DNA of 64,000 bases from Absidia repens (Eukaryota > Mucoromycota > Mucoromycetes > Mucorales > Cunninghamellaceae): positions 558,001 through 622,000 of the forward strand of contig MCGE01000001.1 of NCBI GenBank assembly GCA_002105175.1, given 5' to 3'. Positions 37,676-50,032 of this stretch are shown one piece after another. The notes beneath the pieces were generated by a model that searched no databases, was not told the DNA's origin, and worked only from the letters and a program-made list of their open reading frames with translations. A program made the translations under genes and the position numbers. Numbering within the stretch: position 1 is the stretch's first letter; each line of letters starts with the position of its first letter.

Positions 37676-38953
37676 ATGGTTTTACTTACGGAAAACGTCA
37701 TTACAACACTGTATGCCAGCAAAGGGTCACAACCTATACGCGACATTGGCCAGGTCCAGATCATTAACCTCAAGTCGATTGAAGGGGCCAACTCAGGTTC
37801 TGCTCGTTACAGGTAAAAAAAAAAAAAATTTAAAAGGATATAGAACGTACGTATTTCTAAAATTTTATTTTTATTGATTATAGAGCTATTATATCCGATG
37901 GGAATCACTTTATGCAAGGTAAGAAAAAAAAAAAAAATTATGCACAGACGCACATCACACACAACGCAAAAGCAGTAACGGTTTGACTTGTCTTGTTTTT
38001 TATTCTACAGCAATGCTAGCCACAAAACATACAGCTCAAATTGAAACAGGCCAGATGGTAAATCATTCAGTCGTACACCTCACTGAATGTGTTCTCAATG
38101 TAGCAAGCAATCGAAAGTAAGTCATAAAAAGGATGATAATTTTATTTCACGCGTGAGGGGGGAAGGCAGGATGTATTATTAACAATCTCTCTTTTTTGTA
38201 TATATGTATATGCGTATACGTTAGAATTCTTATTGTTTTGGAAATGGAAGTTGTCTCAAATCAATTCCTTGAACGTATAGGAAACCCGGTCCATATTGAA
38301 GGTACAAGAGCTCCTGGTCCTTCTACAATGATCGCTTCTGGACAAAACAACCAAAACGCACTTCAAGCGCCAAGTCAACCTATTCCACGCTTTCCGCAAC
38401 CTATTCAACAACTTCCACGGCCTCCTATTCAGCAACCTCCACGACCTAACCAACAACTTCAGCAACCTGTCCATCAGTATATGCGATCTCCCCAAGGCAT
38501 TCAGCAAGCACTTATATCGCAGCAGGCCCTCATGATGCAAAACACTAGTAGTGGAAATTCATCTGAACCTTCTAGCAGCCATCAGGAATCCTCTCTGTTT
38601 GCAATTCACTGTTTGAATCCTTACCAAAACAAGTAGGTTTAAGCGATTTAGAATACAAAAATTGCTTGTCTAATTGTTTCCTTTTTTTTTTTTTTTTAGA
38701 TGGACGATCAAGGCTCGTGTGGTTCAAAAAACTGAAATCAAAACCTGGGCAAACGCACGAACTGAAGGAAAGTTGTTTAGTGTCAATCTTTTGGACCGTA
38801 CTGTAAGAAGAAAAAACACAATATGTCCATCAATTTGATTGAGAAATTGCTAACGCTTCCTTTTCCCTCTTTATCATTAATCTAGGGCGAAATCAAGGCT
38901 ACTGCTTTCCAAAAAGAAGTCGATCGACTATACTCTCTTTTGATGGAAGGACA

Positions 38954-38994
<41 letters not shown>

Positions 38995-39559
38995 TTTTAT
39001 AGTTGATGCCATTTCTTAAACGGCTTTTTTTTTTTTTGTTCTTTTTGATGACAACAAGGTCTATTATATCTCAAATGCTCGTGTTATTATGGCCAAGAAA
39101 GAATTCTCTACCTTGAAGAATGAATATGAACTTATGCTTGAACATACAACTGAAGTTGTGCAGGTAAAATCTCAAAAGATGGTTTTGAACAGTAACTGTA
39201 TTAAATCCTTTTCTTATGATATATACATATATAGTGTGCCAACGACCCATCTATCCCCAATATGAACTGCTCGTTTACAAAGATTGCTGATATGGACAAA
39301 AAGGCAAGGAATGACATTGTAGGTAAGTTAGAATAAAACGATGCCATTGATTACGTACATATCTATATATATATATATACCCCATTCATCAAATCGAAAT
39401 ATATTTTATTATTATTAGACGCCCTTGGTGTTGTGCGTCAAGATAGTGGTCTTGTGGAAATAATATCCAAATCAACTGGAGCTCCTGTAAGTTGGTGCTC
39501 TCCCCACCCTTCAAAAAAAAAAAAAGAAAGAAAAAAAAAGCAGGAATTTAACTAATGAT

Positions 39560-39590
<31 letters not shown>

Positions 39591-40715
39591 GGTTAAGAAA
39601 AGAGAATTGACTCTTGTGGATGAAACTCAAAAAGAAATCCGGGTGACCATCTGGAATCGAGTTGCTGAAATGTTTAATTCTTCGGAATCTCCCGTAGTTG
39701 TATTCAAGGGACTTAAGGTGAGTGACTTTGGTGGACGTACCCTCTCCCTTTCCAACAGCGGTACTATGAAAATAAACCCTGATATCCCTGAAGCCCACAG
39801 TCTCCGATCTTGGTAAGTTTAGATAGTCTGTAATAATTTTATGTGGAAAAGAACTGACTTTTTTTTTTTTTTTTTTTTTTTGTACCATTTTATATTTTGT
39901 CTCAGGTACCATGGTCAAGGGCAAAATGTTGACTACTCTGGTTTTATTAGCACCATGTCTTCTTCTGATGGCTCCCATCTCCCCGTTAATATTCCAAAAA
40001 TGACTATTGGAGATGCAAAATACAAGTACAATCTTGGCGAAACGGTAAGGAAAAAAAAATGAAGAGAGAGAGAGAGAAAATGTTTATGTGCGTGTGTGTG
40101 TTTATATCTATTTAGCAACCGGATGGATTGAACTCGCTGTAATTTATATTTTTTTTTATTTACAATCATAGACTGATTTCTTTGCCGTCCGAGGAACAAT
40201 TATCTTTATCAAGACTGAATCTTACTGTTATCCCGCCTGTCCCGGATGTCGCAAGAAGCTGGTACTTGAAGATAATATGTGGCATTGCGAAAAATGCGTC
40301 GCAGTTCATAGCGCCCCTGATTACAAGTATGTTCTGACCTTTACCATCGAGGATGCTACTGCTCAAATCTACGTTACTGCCTTTGATGAAGTGTCTGCAC
40401 AACTTTTGCAGCGAAGCGCGAACGAAATGGCTCAATTGCGGGAAATCTATGGCTCCGAACATATTCATATGGGGACATTTGATATTCCAAAATTCAGAAT
40501 TTACAACTTTAAAATCAAGGCCCAACAACGAGTATACAATGTAAGTGGTCTCAACAATATGAAAATAATGATGGTCAATACTACTAACTCTCAACATTAT
40601 TTTATTAATTTAGGATATTCCCAAAGTGCAATATCAGGTTCTTGAAGCAGCAAATGTGGACTTTGTCAAGGATGGTCAAGAACTGGCTGCTGCCATTGAT
40701 CGATTGATGGCTTAG
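37676..40715 (+). CDS. rfa1: Replication protein A large subunit (RPA1/Rfa1)
   Basis: Largest subunit of the single-stranded-DNA-binding RPA complex in replication, repair and checkpoint signalling. Thirteen exons: 37676-37812, 37884-37918, 38011-38116, 38225-38632, 38700-38802, 38886-38954, 39059-39163, 39235-39322, 39419-39486, 39592-39812, 39906-40044, 40172-40540, 40614-40715. They total 649 residues in frame, close to the family's usual size. Domains in order: N-terminal OB fold; a glutamine/proline linker (about 100-190); DBD-A from NPYQNKWTIKARV; DBD-B (VKKRELTLVDETQKEIRVTI); DBD-C with a C4 zinc site (CYPACPGC...CEKC); and a C-terminal helix for trimer contact. An intron at 38955 carries a (TA)n run. 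Confidence 0.96.
38960..38991. repeat. (TA)n microsatellite in RPA1 intron
   Basis: About 30 bp of TA dinucleotide directly after the donor site of the RPA1 intron beginning at 38955. Confidence 0.9.
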
Positions 40716-41147
40716 TATGGAGTAGTTTGTATTCTTTAGCATTATCCCCTTCCCCTCTTCCCCATTCTCTTCCTTTATCAAACAGAAAAAAAACACCCTC
40801 CATTACTTTTTCTTAGCATTCTTTACTTTACCTTGCGCTAGTCAATTCATATCAAATATCGAATATCAAAAATAAAAAAATATATTATTCCGCTGAACAG
40901 CGCACTGTCCTTCAATTTATCATGAATTGTGCTGTGTAACAATCAATAAGGTCAATATAAAACATGGGCCTCCTTTTTTATATATTTGTATTTTCTTTTC
41001 TATTCTTGGCTTTTCTTTCATACATACGGGCTCTTCCACCCTACCTTCATTCCTTTTTTTTACACTCCACACCCTTTCCTTTTTCTTTCTTTCTTTCTTT
41101 TTTTCTTTTTTTCTCACTCTCTTTCATTCTCCTCTCCTTATATTATT
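40716..41147. other. Intergenic, pyrimidine-rich promoter
   Basis: RPA1 3' region followed by a strongly CT-rich leader (41050-41140) before the next start codon. Pyrimidine-rich leaders are also seen before other genes here. No gene. Confidence 0.4.
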
Positions 41148-43007
41148 ATGATTACAAACATGACCTTATCCACACCACCCATTAGCCCGCTCGTTACGAC
41201 TTTGAAGAAACACCAAGACGATCCCTCCTCCTTTCCCCGCAATAGTAGCCACCTCAATCATCACACATCGCATCTCAACCACCAAGGCAAACCGTCCAAC
41301 AACAATAACAACAATGACACCAGTGTCACAAGCTCGCCTTCTTTATTCGCCAGTCTCTCCACTTCGACCATTGCAAGAAAGGCCATGAGCGTCATGTCGT
41401 CAACTTCAAGCTATCAATATTTTGGTACATTAGATGAATCAGACGATGGCGCTACATCGATCCAATCTGCACCCACTACTCCTGAAGATTACCATCACCT
41501 CTCGAAACATGATCTGGCGTCTGTGATCGATACCCACCATACTTTATTATCTGCTGCTCAAGCGTACCGTGAACAACTTGCCCAGCTTTCTATTGCCTCT
41601 GCGAACTTTGGGATTGCTTTGGAATCAGTAGCAAAACACAAGGCCACAATGGATGCAGGTGAGCATAAATATGCATTATTGACCAGACCGGGTGAAATCA
41701 TCAACTGATGCATATAAGGGTGCTTTCCTTCTTTTTTTTTTTTTTTTTTTTTTTACTTAGGTCAAGGGTTACAAGCAGCTGCTGGTTTGCAATTATTGAT
41801 ATCAAATCATCATCAAATCTTGGTAAGTCAATGAACTTCCACCGTCATACCACTTTAAACCAGGTTTGACTCAAGGTTCCTTTTTGTTTTTTCGTTTTTG
41901 GTTTTTTTTGGTTTCTAGGCAGAATCGATGCGCAATACATTTGAAATACCGCTGGTGGAACAGATTGAGGAACACCAATCCACAATCAAGGTAGTGAAAA
42001 GAATATAATTCTCAGAATATGAACCAATGAAGCTTATTATATTTTCACCTTGTTAAAAAAAAAAAATAGGAAAGCCAAGAAAACTATGATACAGCTTTAC
42101 AAATGATTAGCAAGAACATACGTGAAAAGGAAGCGGCTAACTTACAACAAGCAAAAAAGGGACAACGTGATCTTGGAAAATATAAACGCACATTGAAGGA
42201 TTTGACTCGACAAGTGGATGAGCTGGACTACATCAAGACGACATACAATCAACGAATGCAAGATATTGAACGTCATTATCACCAGGGAATTCTGCATCAA
42301 ACGGGCTGGCTGGTACGCGCGCAAGTGGACGTATATGAACTTTTGGCAAGTAAAGGACTCGGCGACTCGACATTGGAATCCATGATTCAACAACACCCCG
42401 ATCCGTTCAACTCGTATGAAACCGTCAACGAAAATGATGCCAGCAATGACCTTTTTACTGTACTTCCCGCCAATTCTTTAATCGACCCATTACCATCCGT
42501 CGCCAGCATACAACCTTACACCAACAACAACATCATTATCACGACCGATGATTTCAACAGGATCGACGAAAATGGAAATGGGCAGAAACAGGAAAACGAC
42601 CTGGATCAGGATATTCAATCACTTGATGAGGTCGAACTAAATGGAAGTCCCACTTGTTTTGATCATCTGCAGGCTGCAGCAGCACCTTTTTTATACAAAC
42701 GACCGTCCACTGACAGCTTCCATCGGCATATTCAGCAGCAACAGCAGCAGCAGCAGCAGCAACAAGAACGTCAGGGTCAGCCTCCTCTGATTAAAGTACC
42801 GATGCAACCTGACTCAAGTGACATTAGCAACACTCACGACAACAAACTGGATTGAATCAACAACAAGATGAAGATGCACGGGTACAATTGGTGAGTGACT
42901 GGAACGACGAGAAACAACAATCATCGAAAACAACAGTGGTCCATTATAGTAGTGGCAACAGTAGTGATGAAAACGGTGACGATGATACATACACCACCTT
43001 GAACTAG
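41148..43007 (+). CDS. ivy1: Ivy1-like I-BAR phospholipid-binding protein, 3' frameshift
   Basis: Resembles fungal Ivy1, a vacuole/endosome protein binding phosphoinositides and Ypt7. Exons 41148-41658, 41761-41822, 41919-41990 and 42070 onward. The core at about residues 115-320 is helical: TLLSAAQAYREQLAQLSIAS, FGIALESVAKHK, GLQLLISNHHQILAESM and DLTRQVDELDYIKTTYNQRM, then GWLVRAQVDVYELLASKGL. The tail is disordered, with a polyglutamine run near 42735-42768. The main frame stops at TGA 42853-42855 (476 residues). Coding-like sequence continues in another frame (NQQQDEDARVQLVSDWND ... DDDTYTTLN) to TAG 43005-43007. One missing base between about 42828 and 42851 would explain it (527 residues). 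Confidence 0.82.
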
Positions 43008-44131
43008 AAATTCGATGAAGCATGTAATGAATGACCTGGAGAATGGGTGGCCATTTTTAGAATAGTCATTCACATCTCCACTTTTTTTTGATTATGTTAT
43101 CCTCATTCTATTACTTTATTTGATATTATTGCTGTGATTGTCTCTCTTTTTTCCATTCTTTTTTTTTTCATTGCTATTATTGTTGTTTACTGTATATATA
43201 GTTTAGCCCATGTCTTCCCTTTCTTTAGTATAGTTTATCTCACATTTTTTTTTATTCATATCATATTCATACTCATATCATATTATATTAAATTATACTT
43301 TTACCAATAAAGGAAACCCTTTTTTTTTTTATTGTATTATCATCTTGTTACCTTTTTATGGTTTTGTGAAAATATGCTTGTTTCGACGGACGTATAGGAC
43401 GACGACCCTTTTTCAGGGTGAGAAAGGTTCAGGACTTTTTTTTTTTTTTTTTTTTGGTTTCCTGATCTCTCTCAAGGTTCCAAAATAAGGTTATTTCTCA
43501 CTGACAAGAAAATATTGCCGTTCTTGTTTAAATGCCGCCGGTTGCGAATGATCTTCGTTATCATATCAATAGAAAGAGAAAAAAAAATTATCAGCCAAGA
43601 TTTAAGGTTTCATACCAATGGATGATTGAATTCATTTCCTTACATAGATACTTATTAATTATAAATAGATTTCTTTTGTATAGTGTGAAAGGAATCATTA
43701 TAAACAAAAAGAAAAAGCGTTTCACCTTACAAAAGTGATCATGGTGTGGAGGGGAAGGGGAACTGACATTCCTTCATGTGGGGAGAAAAAAAAAACATTT
43801 CAAATGCCGCCTGGTCACAGCTCTTCTTAGGTAAGGTACCAATCATGCACAAATAATAATAATAATAAAAAAAAAGATACAAGTATGGTACACATTATTC
43901 CAACCATCATAGCCGTGATTCCAGGACCCTCTTGCGTACACAATATAGCGCCCTTTCAAATTAAATAGAGACAAAAGCAAATAGGGGAAGACACTAAATT
44001 ATCACATATAAAAATAAATCAAAGAGATTTACTTTTTCTCTTTGTTTTCTTTCTCTCTCTCTCTCTCTCTCTCTCTGTCTTTTTTTTGTTTTTTGTTTTT
44101 TTAAACTAAGCAAAAAAAAAAAAAAAAAAAA
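43008..44131. other. Intergenic, no gene seen
   Basis: AT-rich with T/A runs. Carries TTTAAATGCCGCCGG near 43528 and TTTCAAATGCCGCCTGG near 43797, the second after an A run exactly as at the family A end. A (CT)n tract (44050-44080) precedes ATG22. Confidence 0.4.
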
Positions 44132-46410
44132 ATGGCAGAACCAGAAGATTTATCTTATTCTTTAAAAGATCAAGTGCTTGCTGATCCTTTTGCCGCTACT
44201 GAAGATCAAGTGGATGATAGTACGGATGCTGGTAAAATCATCAAGGCACAACCAGCAGCCACACGATGGGAACTTTGGGGGTATTATCTTTACTACAACG
44301 GGGTAAGTATTTCACTTACAAATAGATGCACACACACACACACACACCATGATTTATTTAAGGTATGATTTATTTATAGAACAACGGATTTACGATGAAT
44401 TCTTACATGACCAATATTTTACAATCACTTGCGTTCCAAGGTGGATTTGTTGATCCGGCACACCCAGAAATCAAAGGCTGCCCTGATTCGCAAGGACCAT
44501 GTAATATTTCATGGGCTGGGGGAAGTGTCCCTGTGCAATCCATGATGTTATACCTTCAAGCCATCTCCTTTTCCATTCAATTTATCTTGTTTACTTCCTT
44601 TGGCTCATTGGCGGATTATGGGAAATGGAATCGATATATCTTACTGGCAGCCACAGTGATTTGCTGCTCTTGTCAAATGTTACCGATCGTTTTTGTGAAT
44701 GATGATGGCACCAATTGGCGAGGCATGCTGGCTTTGGACACCGTTGGTTTAATCAGCTACGGCGTGACGCTGGTTTTTTATGGCGCTGCTTTTCCCACTT
44801 TAAGGTATTTTTTTTTATTACTATTATTATTATTTGTGATCATGAAAAAAACAAGTTACACATTATCATACAAAAAAAAAAGCCGGATGACTGATTCATT
44901 TATTACTCCGCTTCTCTTTCCACTTCACTTCTATTTTTTTTTTTGGGACGACTATTAATATGACAACAATCTAGTGACAATCTTCCTGTTGTACGTGTGG
45001 CTCGTACTGATGCTTCTTTATCAAAAGGTGAAAAAATGGCTGTGGTCGAAAGATGGCGAAACCATGTCTCAGCCATCTCTACCACTTTTTCGAACATTGG
45101 CTTTTTGGTGGTCACTGGTAAGACACTAAAAAACATGGTCCTCAATTAGTATCATTATTTTTTTTTTTTTGACTCATCTAATTTTTTTTTTTTCTTTCTG
45201 ATAGGTGTTCTTTCTGGTGCATCTTACCATCCTTATGAAAACTATGCCTTTGCACCTGGTGAAGAACATATCCTAGGCAATGCTCCCATCTTCAATTATA
45301 TCGCAACGGTTGTGTGTGCTGGGTACTTTGTGATCAATGCTATTCCTTATTTTGTCGCCCAACCAAAAGGTCGGGGTGGCCCTGACCTTCCTGCTGGTGA
45401 AAATCATTTTACTATTGGCTGGAAATCCGTCATCCGTGCTATTAGGTAAGACTTTGAATATTGGAAATGACCGAGGCATACAAGGGGGGTGGGGGGTGAA
45501 ATGGATATACGAATTGTTTTTCCCGGGAGGTTTTGACACTCGCTTATCGATCATTATTGTAGGGAAGCACGTCGTTTTAGATACCTCTTCTTGTATATCT
45601 TTTCTTACTTTTTATTCGCTGACGCTATTTCCACCACCAATCAGATGATCGGAATTATTCAAGGCAACATCACCAATTTCAGTGCACGCCAAACAACCAT
45701 TTTGAACTTGGCATCAGCAGTGACATCTATCATTGGATGTCTCTTCTTTTTGTACATCTCCAAACGTTTCGGTGTCGGCACCAAAACCAATCTGATCGCT
45801 ATCATCGTCCTTTCTGGTGTGATTGCTGTGTGGGGCTGCTTTGGGATTGGCTTGGATAACTTTGGCTTCAAAACGGTTTGGGAATTATGGTTCTTCTATG
45901 TCTGGTCAGGTATCGTTAAAAGATAAACCAGCTAAATTTTTTATTCATCGAGTTGAATGCTTTGTATTAACCTGCCACTATCTGTTTTTTTGTTGGTTTT
46001 TTTTTTTTTTTTGGTTAGGTTTATTCTCTGCTCCTATTTGGGCATGGCAAAATACTATGCTGGCTGAACTTACTCCAAAGGGCAAAGAAAATCTGTTTTT
46101 CGGTCTGTTTGGTGTCGTGAACAAAGGTAGTGCATGGGTTGGTCCTGTTATTATTGGTGCTCTTACTGAAAAGACGGATAATATCTACACTGGCTGGGCT
46201 GTAGTACTGGTATTCTTTGTGGTGGGTCTTGTGATTCTTTTCTTTGTCGATGTGAAAAAGGCTAAGATAGATATTGAAGAATACTATAAGGAAATTGAAA
46301 AAGAAGAACTGGCTGCTCTTCAATTGGAATCCTCTCAACGTGACGCTCAAGAAAAACTGGAGTTGGAAGGTTCCTCTGTCGAAAAGGTGCTGGTCCCTGA
46401 GAACAAATAG
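44132..46410 (+). CDS. atg22: Atg22-like vacuolar amino-acid effluxer (MFS)
   Basis: Multi-pass vacuolar membrane protein that exports amino acids released by autophagic breakdown. Exons: 44132-44302, 44380-44804, 44975-45117, 45205-45445, 45563-45909, 46019-46410. They sum to 572 residues in frame. Family features: TRWELWGYYLYYNGNNGF at the first helix; a large luminal loop with CPDSQGPCNISWAGGSVP; FGSLADYGKWNR (MFS loop 2-3); SNIGFLVVTGVLSG; LFADAISTTNQMIGI; and AELTPKGKENLFFGLFGVVN followed by helix KGSAWVGPVIIG. About twelve hydrophobic helices are readable. The C-terminus is a charged cytosolic coiled stretch. Atg22 identity rests on the overall pattern and is strong. Confidence 0.93.
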
Positions 46411-46860
46411 TTATATGTGTTTATCTTAGTGTCGAAATTCCCCTTACCCTTATTACATCCCCCCCCCTCCAATTATCTCCTCACTCTCTTTCCTTCTTTC
46501 TTTCTCTCAACTGCAAAAAAAAAAACCAACTATCTTCCACCCTTCTCCATCTTCACAAATTATAGCGGAATTATATCTTTATCTGTAGTTTTAATTTATA
46601 TATTATATTTACTTCTCATTATTATATCTGTCATGATCATTATCAATAATAAAACCAACTTGTTTTTATCCGCGTGTCTTTTTTTTTTATCATGTTTATT
46701 ACTATGTTTTATTATAACTTCGCTTGTTGGTATATTGGCATTTTAGGTACGTTCTGTATTCAAGGTCAGAATCTTCCAGTGATAATGCATAAAGCGGCGT
46801 TTAAATACGAATGCCGTATGTAAAACAAACTATTACGGTGGCCGCTGAGGAAGTGTAAAC
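46411..46860. other. Intergenic, no gene seen
   Basis: ATG22 3' region with AATAAAACC near 46648. AAAGCGGCGTTTAAATACG lies near 46790. Confidence 0.4.
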
Positions 46861-46869
46861 TCTTATGAG

Positions 46870-47175
46870 AGGTTATTAATAAACGTTTTGGGTGCTTCCC
46901 CTTAAGCTTTGGGAAATCTTCGATTTACTGGGTGTCAGGGGGGGGGCTTTTTTTTAAAGAAAAAAATGTGGTTTTCGTTGGGATAGGGTCAGACGGCTCT
47001 GTCATTTTGCACTTTATTGGGCACCCCTTTGATGCTAATCCGTCATTATGAATGCACGGCCGATCGGCGTTTCTTGTGTGCATGAAAAAAAAACAAGAAA
47101 AAAAAAAACAGGATAGTTATTGACCCCTCCGCTATTTCACACTTTCGTGAACAGCCCTCATGGTACACAACTGGC
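46870..47175 (+). repeat. Repeat family C, copy C1 (plus partial)
   Basis: TTAATAAACG...TTTGGGAAATCTTCGATTTACTGGGTGT and CATTTTGCACT...GGGC...CGTCATTATGAATGC...TTTCTTGTGTGC match 61296-61465 in order. A second partial unit with CCTCCGCTATTTCACACTTTCGTG...GCCCTCATGG lies at 47128-47162. Non-coding. Confidence 0.6.
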
Positions 47176-47279
47176 TTTTGTTTGAGTCTTCGCATTCTTA
47201 TTCAGTAGATCATACAAAAATGAAAATGATGAACTGGTTCTATACAGCTCGTCCAGTCTAGAGGAGGTTTTATTAAAAT

Positions 47280-48085
47280 TACTTAGAACTGCAAACTGGT
47301 CGCTGGGAACTATTAAGGGCGAAGGGCGAAAAAAGCCATAGTGGGCGAACTAGGATGCAGGTGTTTGATACGACACTCACAATATAGCTACAATAACTGT
47401 ATTTTTCTCACTATATAATTGGTCAGAGGATGGGTACTAAAATGATATATTTTACTTGAGGGGCTATAGTAGATACTAAACTACGAACGTGGGATTCATT
47501 GTAACACGGGATCTAATGGAGGCAGCATGAAGAAGACTACTCGAAGAGTTGATGAATGGTTAACACTAATCTAGTGAGAAAATTGTGAAAAAGAATCTAA
47601 TATATTGTGCATACAGCAAAAGACATGAGAATGACGAAAAACGGTATTCCTTATTGAAGAACAACAATGGTTAACACTAATCTAAAGGGATAGCGGTAGA
47701 AAAGGTACCGCTTGTACAAAACATCAAAGAGACTAATGGGACATGCTTTCTTAAAGGAAGTAAAAATAAACATATTTTATTCAGATGAGGGGACAAACTA
47801 TGGACAAAACTAACATACACTAAGTAACGATGGTTCCAAAAAGTCAACTAATGGTGGTCCTAATTCCTTGATCCAAAATGAAAGAGTTTCCCCATGCAGC
47901 TTGTAATCCCTGAGATGAAAACGCTTCTAAGCTAGTCCTGACACTAATCTAAGTCCACCATTACCCCATAGGTGCCACAATTGTGAAGAATTAAAGAAAC
48001 AAAAGACGAAAATGAAAAGAAAGAAAGCGAAAAAAGTAAATTGGCGAAAATAAAAGTTCATGTGGGCGGGATTTCAAATGTTTTA
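47280..48085 (-). repeat. Dispersed repeat family A, copy A4
   Basis: Minus-oriented copy: end block CATGTGGGCGGGATTTCAAATG at 48059-48080, core at 47820-47965 (TCCAAAATGAAAGAGTTTCC, GTAATCCCTGAGATG), then AATAAA-type modules to ACTGCAAACTGGTCGC at 47288. The longest copy together with A1. No coding capacity seen. Confidence 0.75.
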
Positions 48086-48439
48086 AGTGGGGAAAAAAAA
48101 AAAAAAAAAAGAGTGGTAAAAATTGTCCTGATCTTCATAAGAAGGATGTCAGGAATTTTTCGATCACTATGTCATCTAATATTCAATGTAAGTATAAATA
48201 CAATATAAAAGACAGTAAAGAGACGAACAGAATTTATTGACAGGATCAAATATTAGGTTCCGCCGACAACTCATTTGGCGATAAGTCAAAGCCCAAATGG
48301 TATTCGCATGTACCCTTTTAGTATATAGCATGTTTTGAGGTTTTTGTTTGCACATAAATAAAGTGTTTATCTCCATGTCCATTGACACCCGCAAATCAGC
48401 TATAATAGCGGCACTATTCGCTATCCGATGATTAAGAGA

Positions 48440-49100
48440 ATGGCTAACAAAAATGGTATATTTTATTGATATATATATATTGAACAAATGCTAAGCCCAA
48501 GGCGTGGGGTTCATTATAACTTGGGATTTAATGGAGTTAGCGTAAGGGAGACGAACGGCAGATTAGAAGATTGGTCGATACTAATATAAAGGTACGATTG
48601 TAGAACGGGGGGATTTGATATTTGTACTGTACTGTACAAGGCATGAGAAGGATAAATGGGTGTCGTTTTATTGAAGTGCAACAATTGTCCGCGCTTAACA
48701 AAAGGGAGTGATGGTAAAAGGAATCTATTGAACAAGACATGAGAGAGACTAATGGGACATGTTTTTCATTGAAGGATGTAAAAAATATACATATTTTATT
48801 TAGGTACAGATACAAACTATGACAAGCTAATACTAAGCTAAGCTAATGAAGGCTTCAAAAAGCCAACTTATGGGGTGGTTCTGAAACCTGAATCCAAAAT
48901 GAAAGGATGTCCCCATGCATGTTGTAATCCCTGTTCTGAACCCGCTCCTAAACTATTTCTGTCACTAATCCAAGTCCAACATAGCCTCAGAAAAATTAAA
49001 TGGTGAAGAGAAAATGAAGGGAAAAAAATTAAAGAGTGCAGAAAATTAAAAAAGGGAGAAAATAACTAATCACATGGGCGGGATTTAAAAACTTTTTTTA
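48440..49100 (-). repeat. Dispersed repeat family A, copy A5
   Basis: Minus-oriented copy adjacent to A4 in the same direction. End block CACATGGGCGGGATTTAAAA at 49071-49090, core at 48840-48985, modules CATGAGAGAGACTAATGGGACATG (48727-48750) and ATTTTATTTAGGTACAGATACAAACTATG. Confidence 0.75.
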
Positions 49101-49709
49101 GTGGACTGAAAAAAGGAACCACCGCTTTTTCTTTACAACAATCACCACCATACAACATCAACAACATAATGGTTCTCTTCTCATGACAATAACCACTACC
49201 ATTCAACATTGACAGGGTGGTTGTTCTCTTCTCTTGTTTCCTTTGAAGAGAAGATGGGCAATTCGGCCCAGTTTAGTCAATCCCTTCACCTGCAGGATAG
49301 TTTGTCGCTCACCGTCGAATAGCTTATCTTCTTTGATTGGACTAGCTTATAGGGATTTATATTTATGCTACAACAAGTTAATACCAGACATACACCTAAT
49401 TTCCTTACCTTTATATATATATCATAGTATCATCATTAGATCAGTTTAGTTTAGTTGCCGTAGTTGCAAATGTTGACATCGGAATAAAATATGTTTTTAT
49501 AATTTTGATTTATATCGACTATCATTTTACCCCACACACTATCGATGACCTTCCATAACCGGGGCGTATATTCTAGGTCTAATTTTTTGCAAATTATACT
49601 GTGAGTTCTTCTGTTTTATTTTGTTGCTTGTAATTGAGCGAGACAACTAATGTTCTGTGTCATCACAAAAATAAAATTCTAATACACCCACCTTCACACA
49701 CACACGCAC

Positions 49710-49754
<45 letters not shown>

Positions 49755-50032
49755 AATTGGAAGATAATAAAATCATTTATTATAAAAACAAAAAAAATGG
49801 GTTCAAAATATAAAGCCATCACATAAACTAGTATGCCTATGGAGGAAGGGGAGGATAGGAGGGGAGGGAATAAATAAGCATGGAGGAGGGGGAGAAAGAG
49901 GAGTTACGCTAATCACGATGAAGGGACTAAACTAAAGATATCTAAATTTTCTAATTCTATTTGTTCATTGGTTGGTCGACGGCATGGACATGTAAAAAGA
50001 CAAAACAATCTCTGATAACTCTTCCCTACCAG
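49101..50032. other. Intergenic with (CA)n microsatellite
   Basis: No gene seen. An ORF at 49234-49449 lacks any supporting feature. Carries a (CA)n repeat and G-rich/purine tracts near 49840-49900. Confidence 0.45.
49695..49752. repeat. (CA)n microsatellite
   Basis: About 58 bp of CA dinucleotide with two CG interruptions. Confidence 0.95.

Noticed and set aside
46870..49100. LTR retrotransposon spanning the repeat nest
   Set aside because: A4 and A5 are directly repeated, but there is no gag/pol coding, primer-binding site or TG...CA ends between them.
49695..49752. CRISPR-like or telomeric array
   Set aside because: Simple CA dinucleotide run; no spaced direct repeats or telomere units (TTAGGG) occur in the window.
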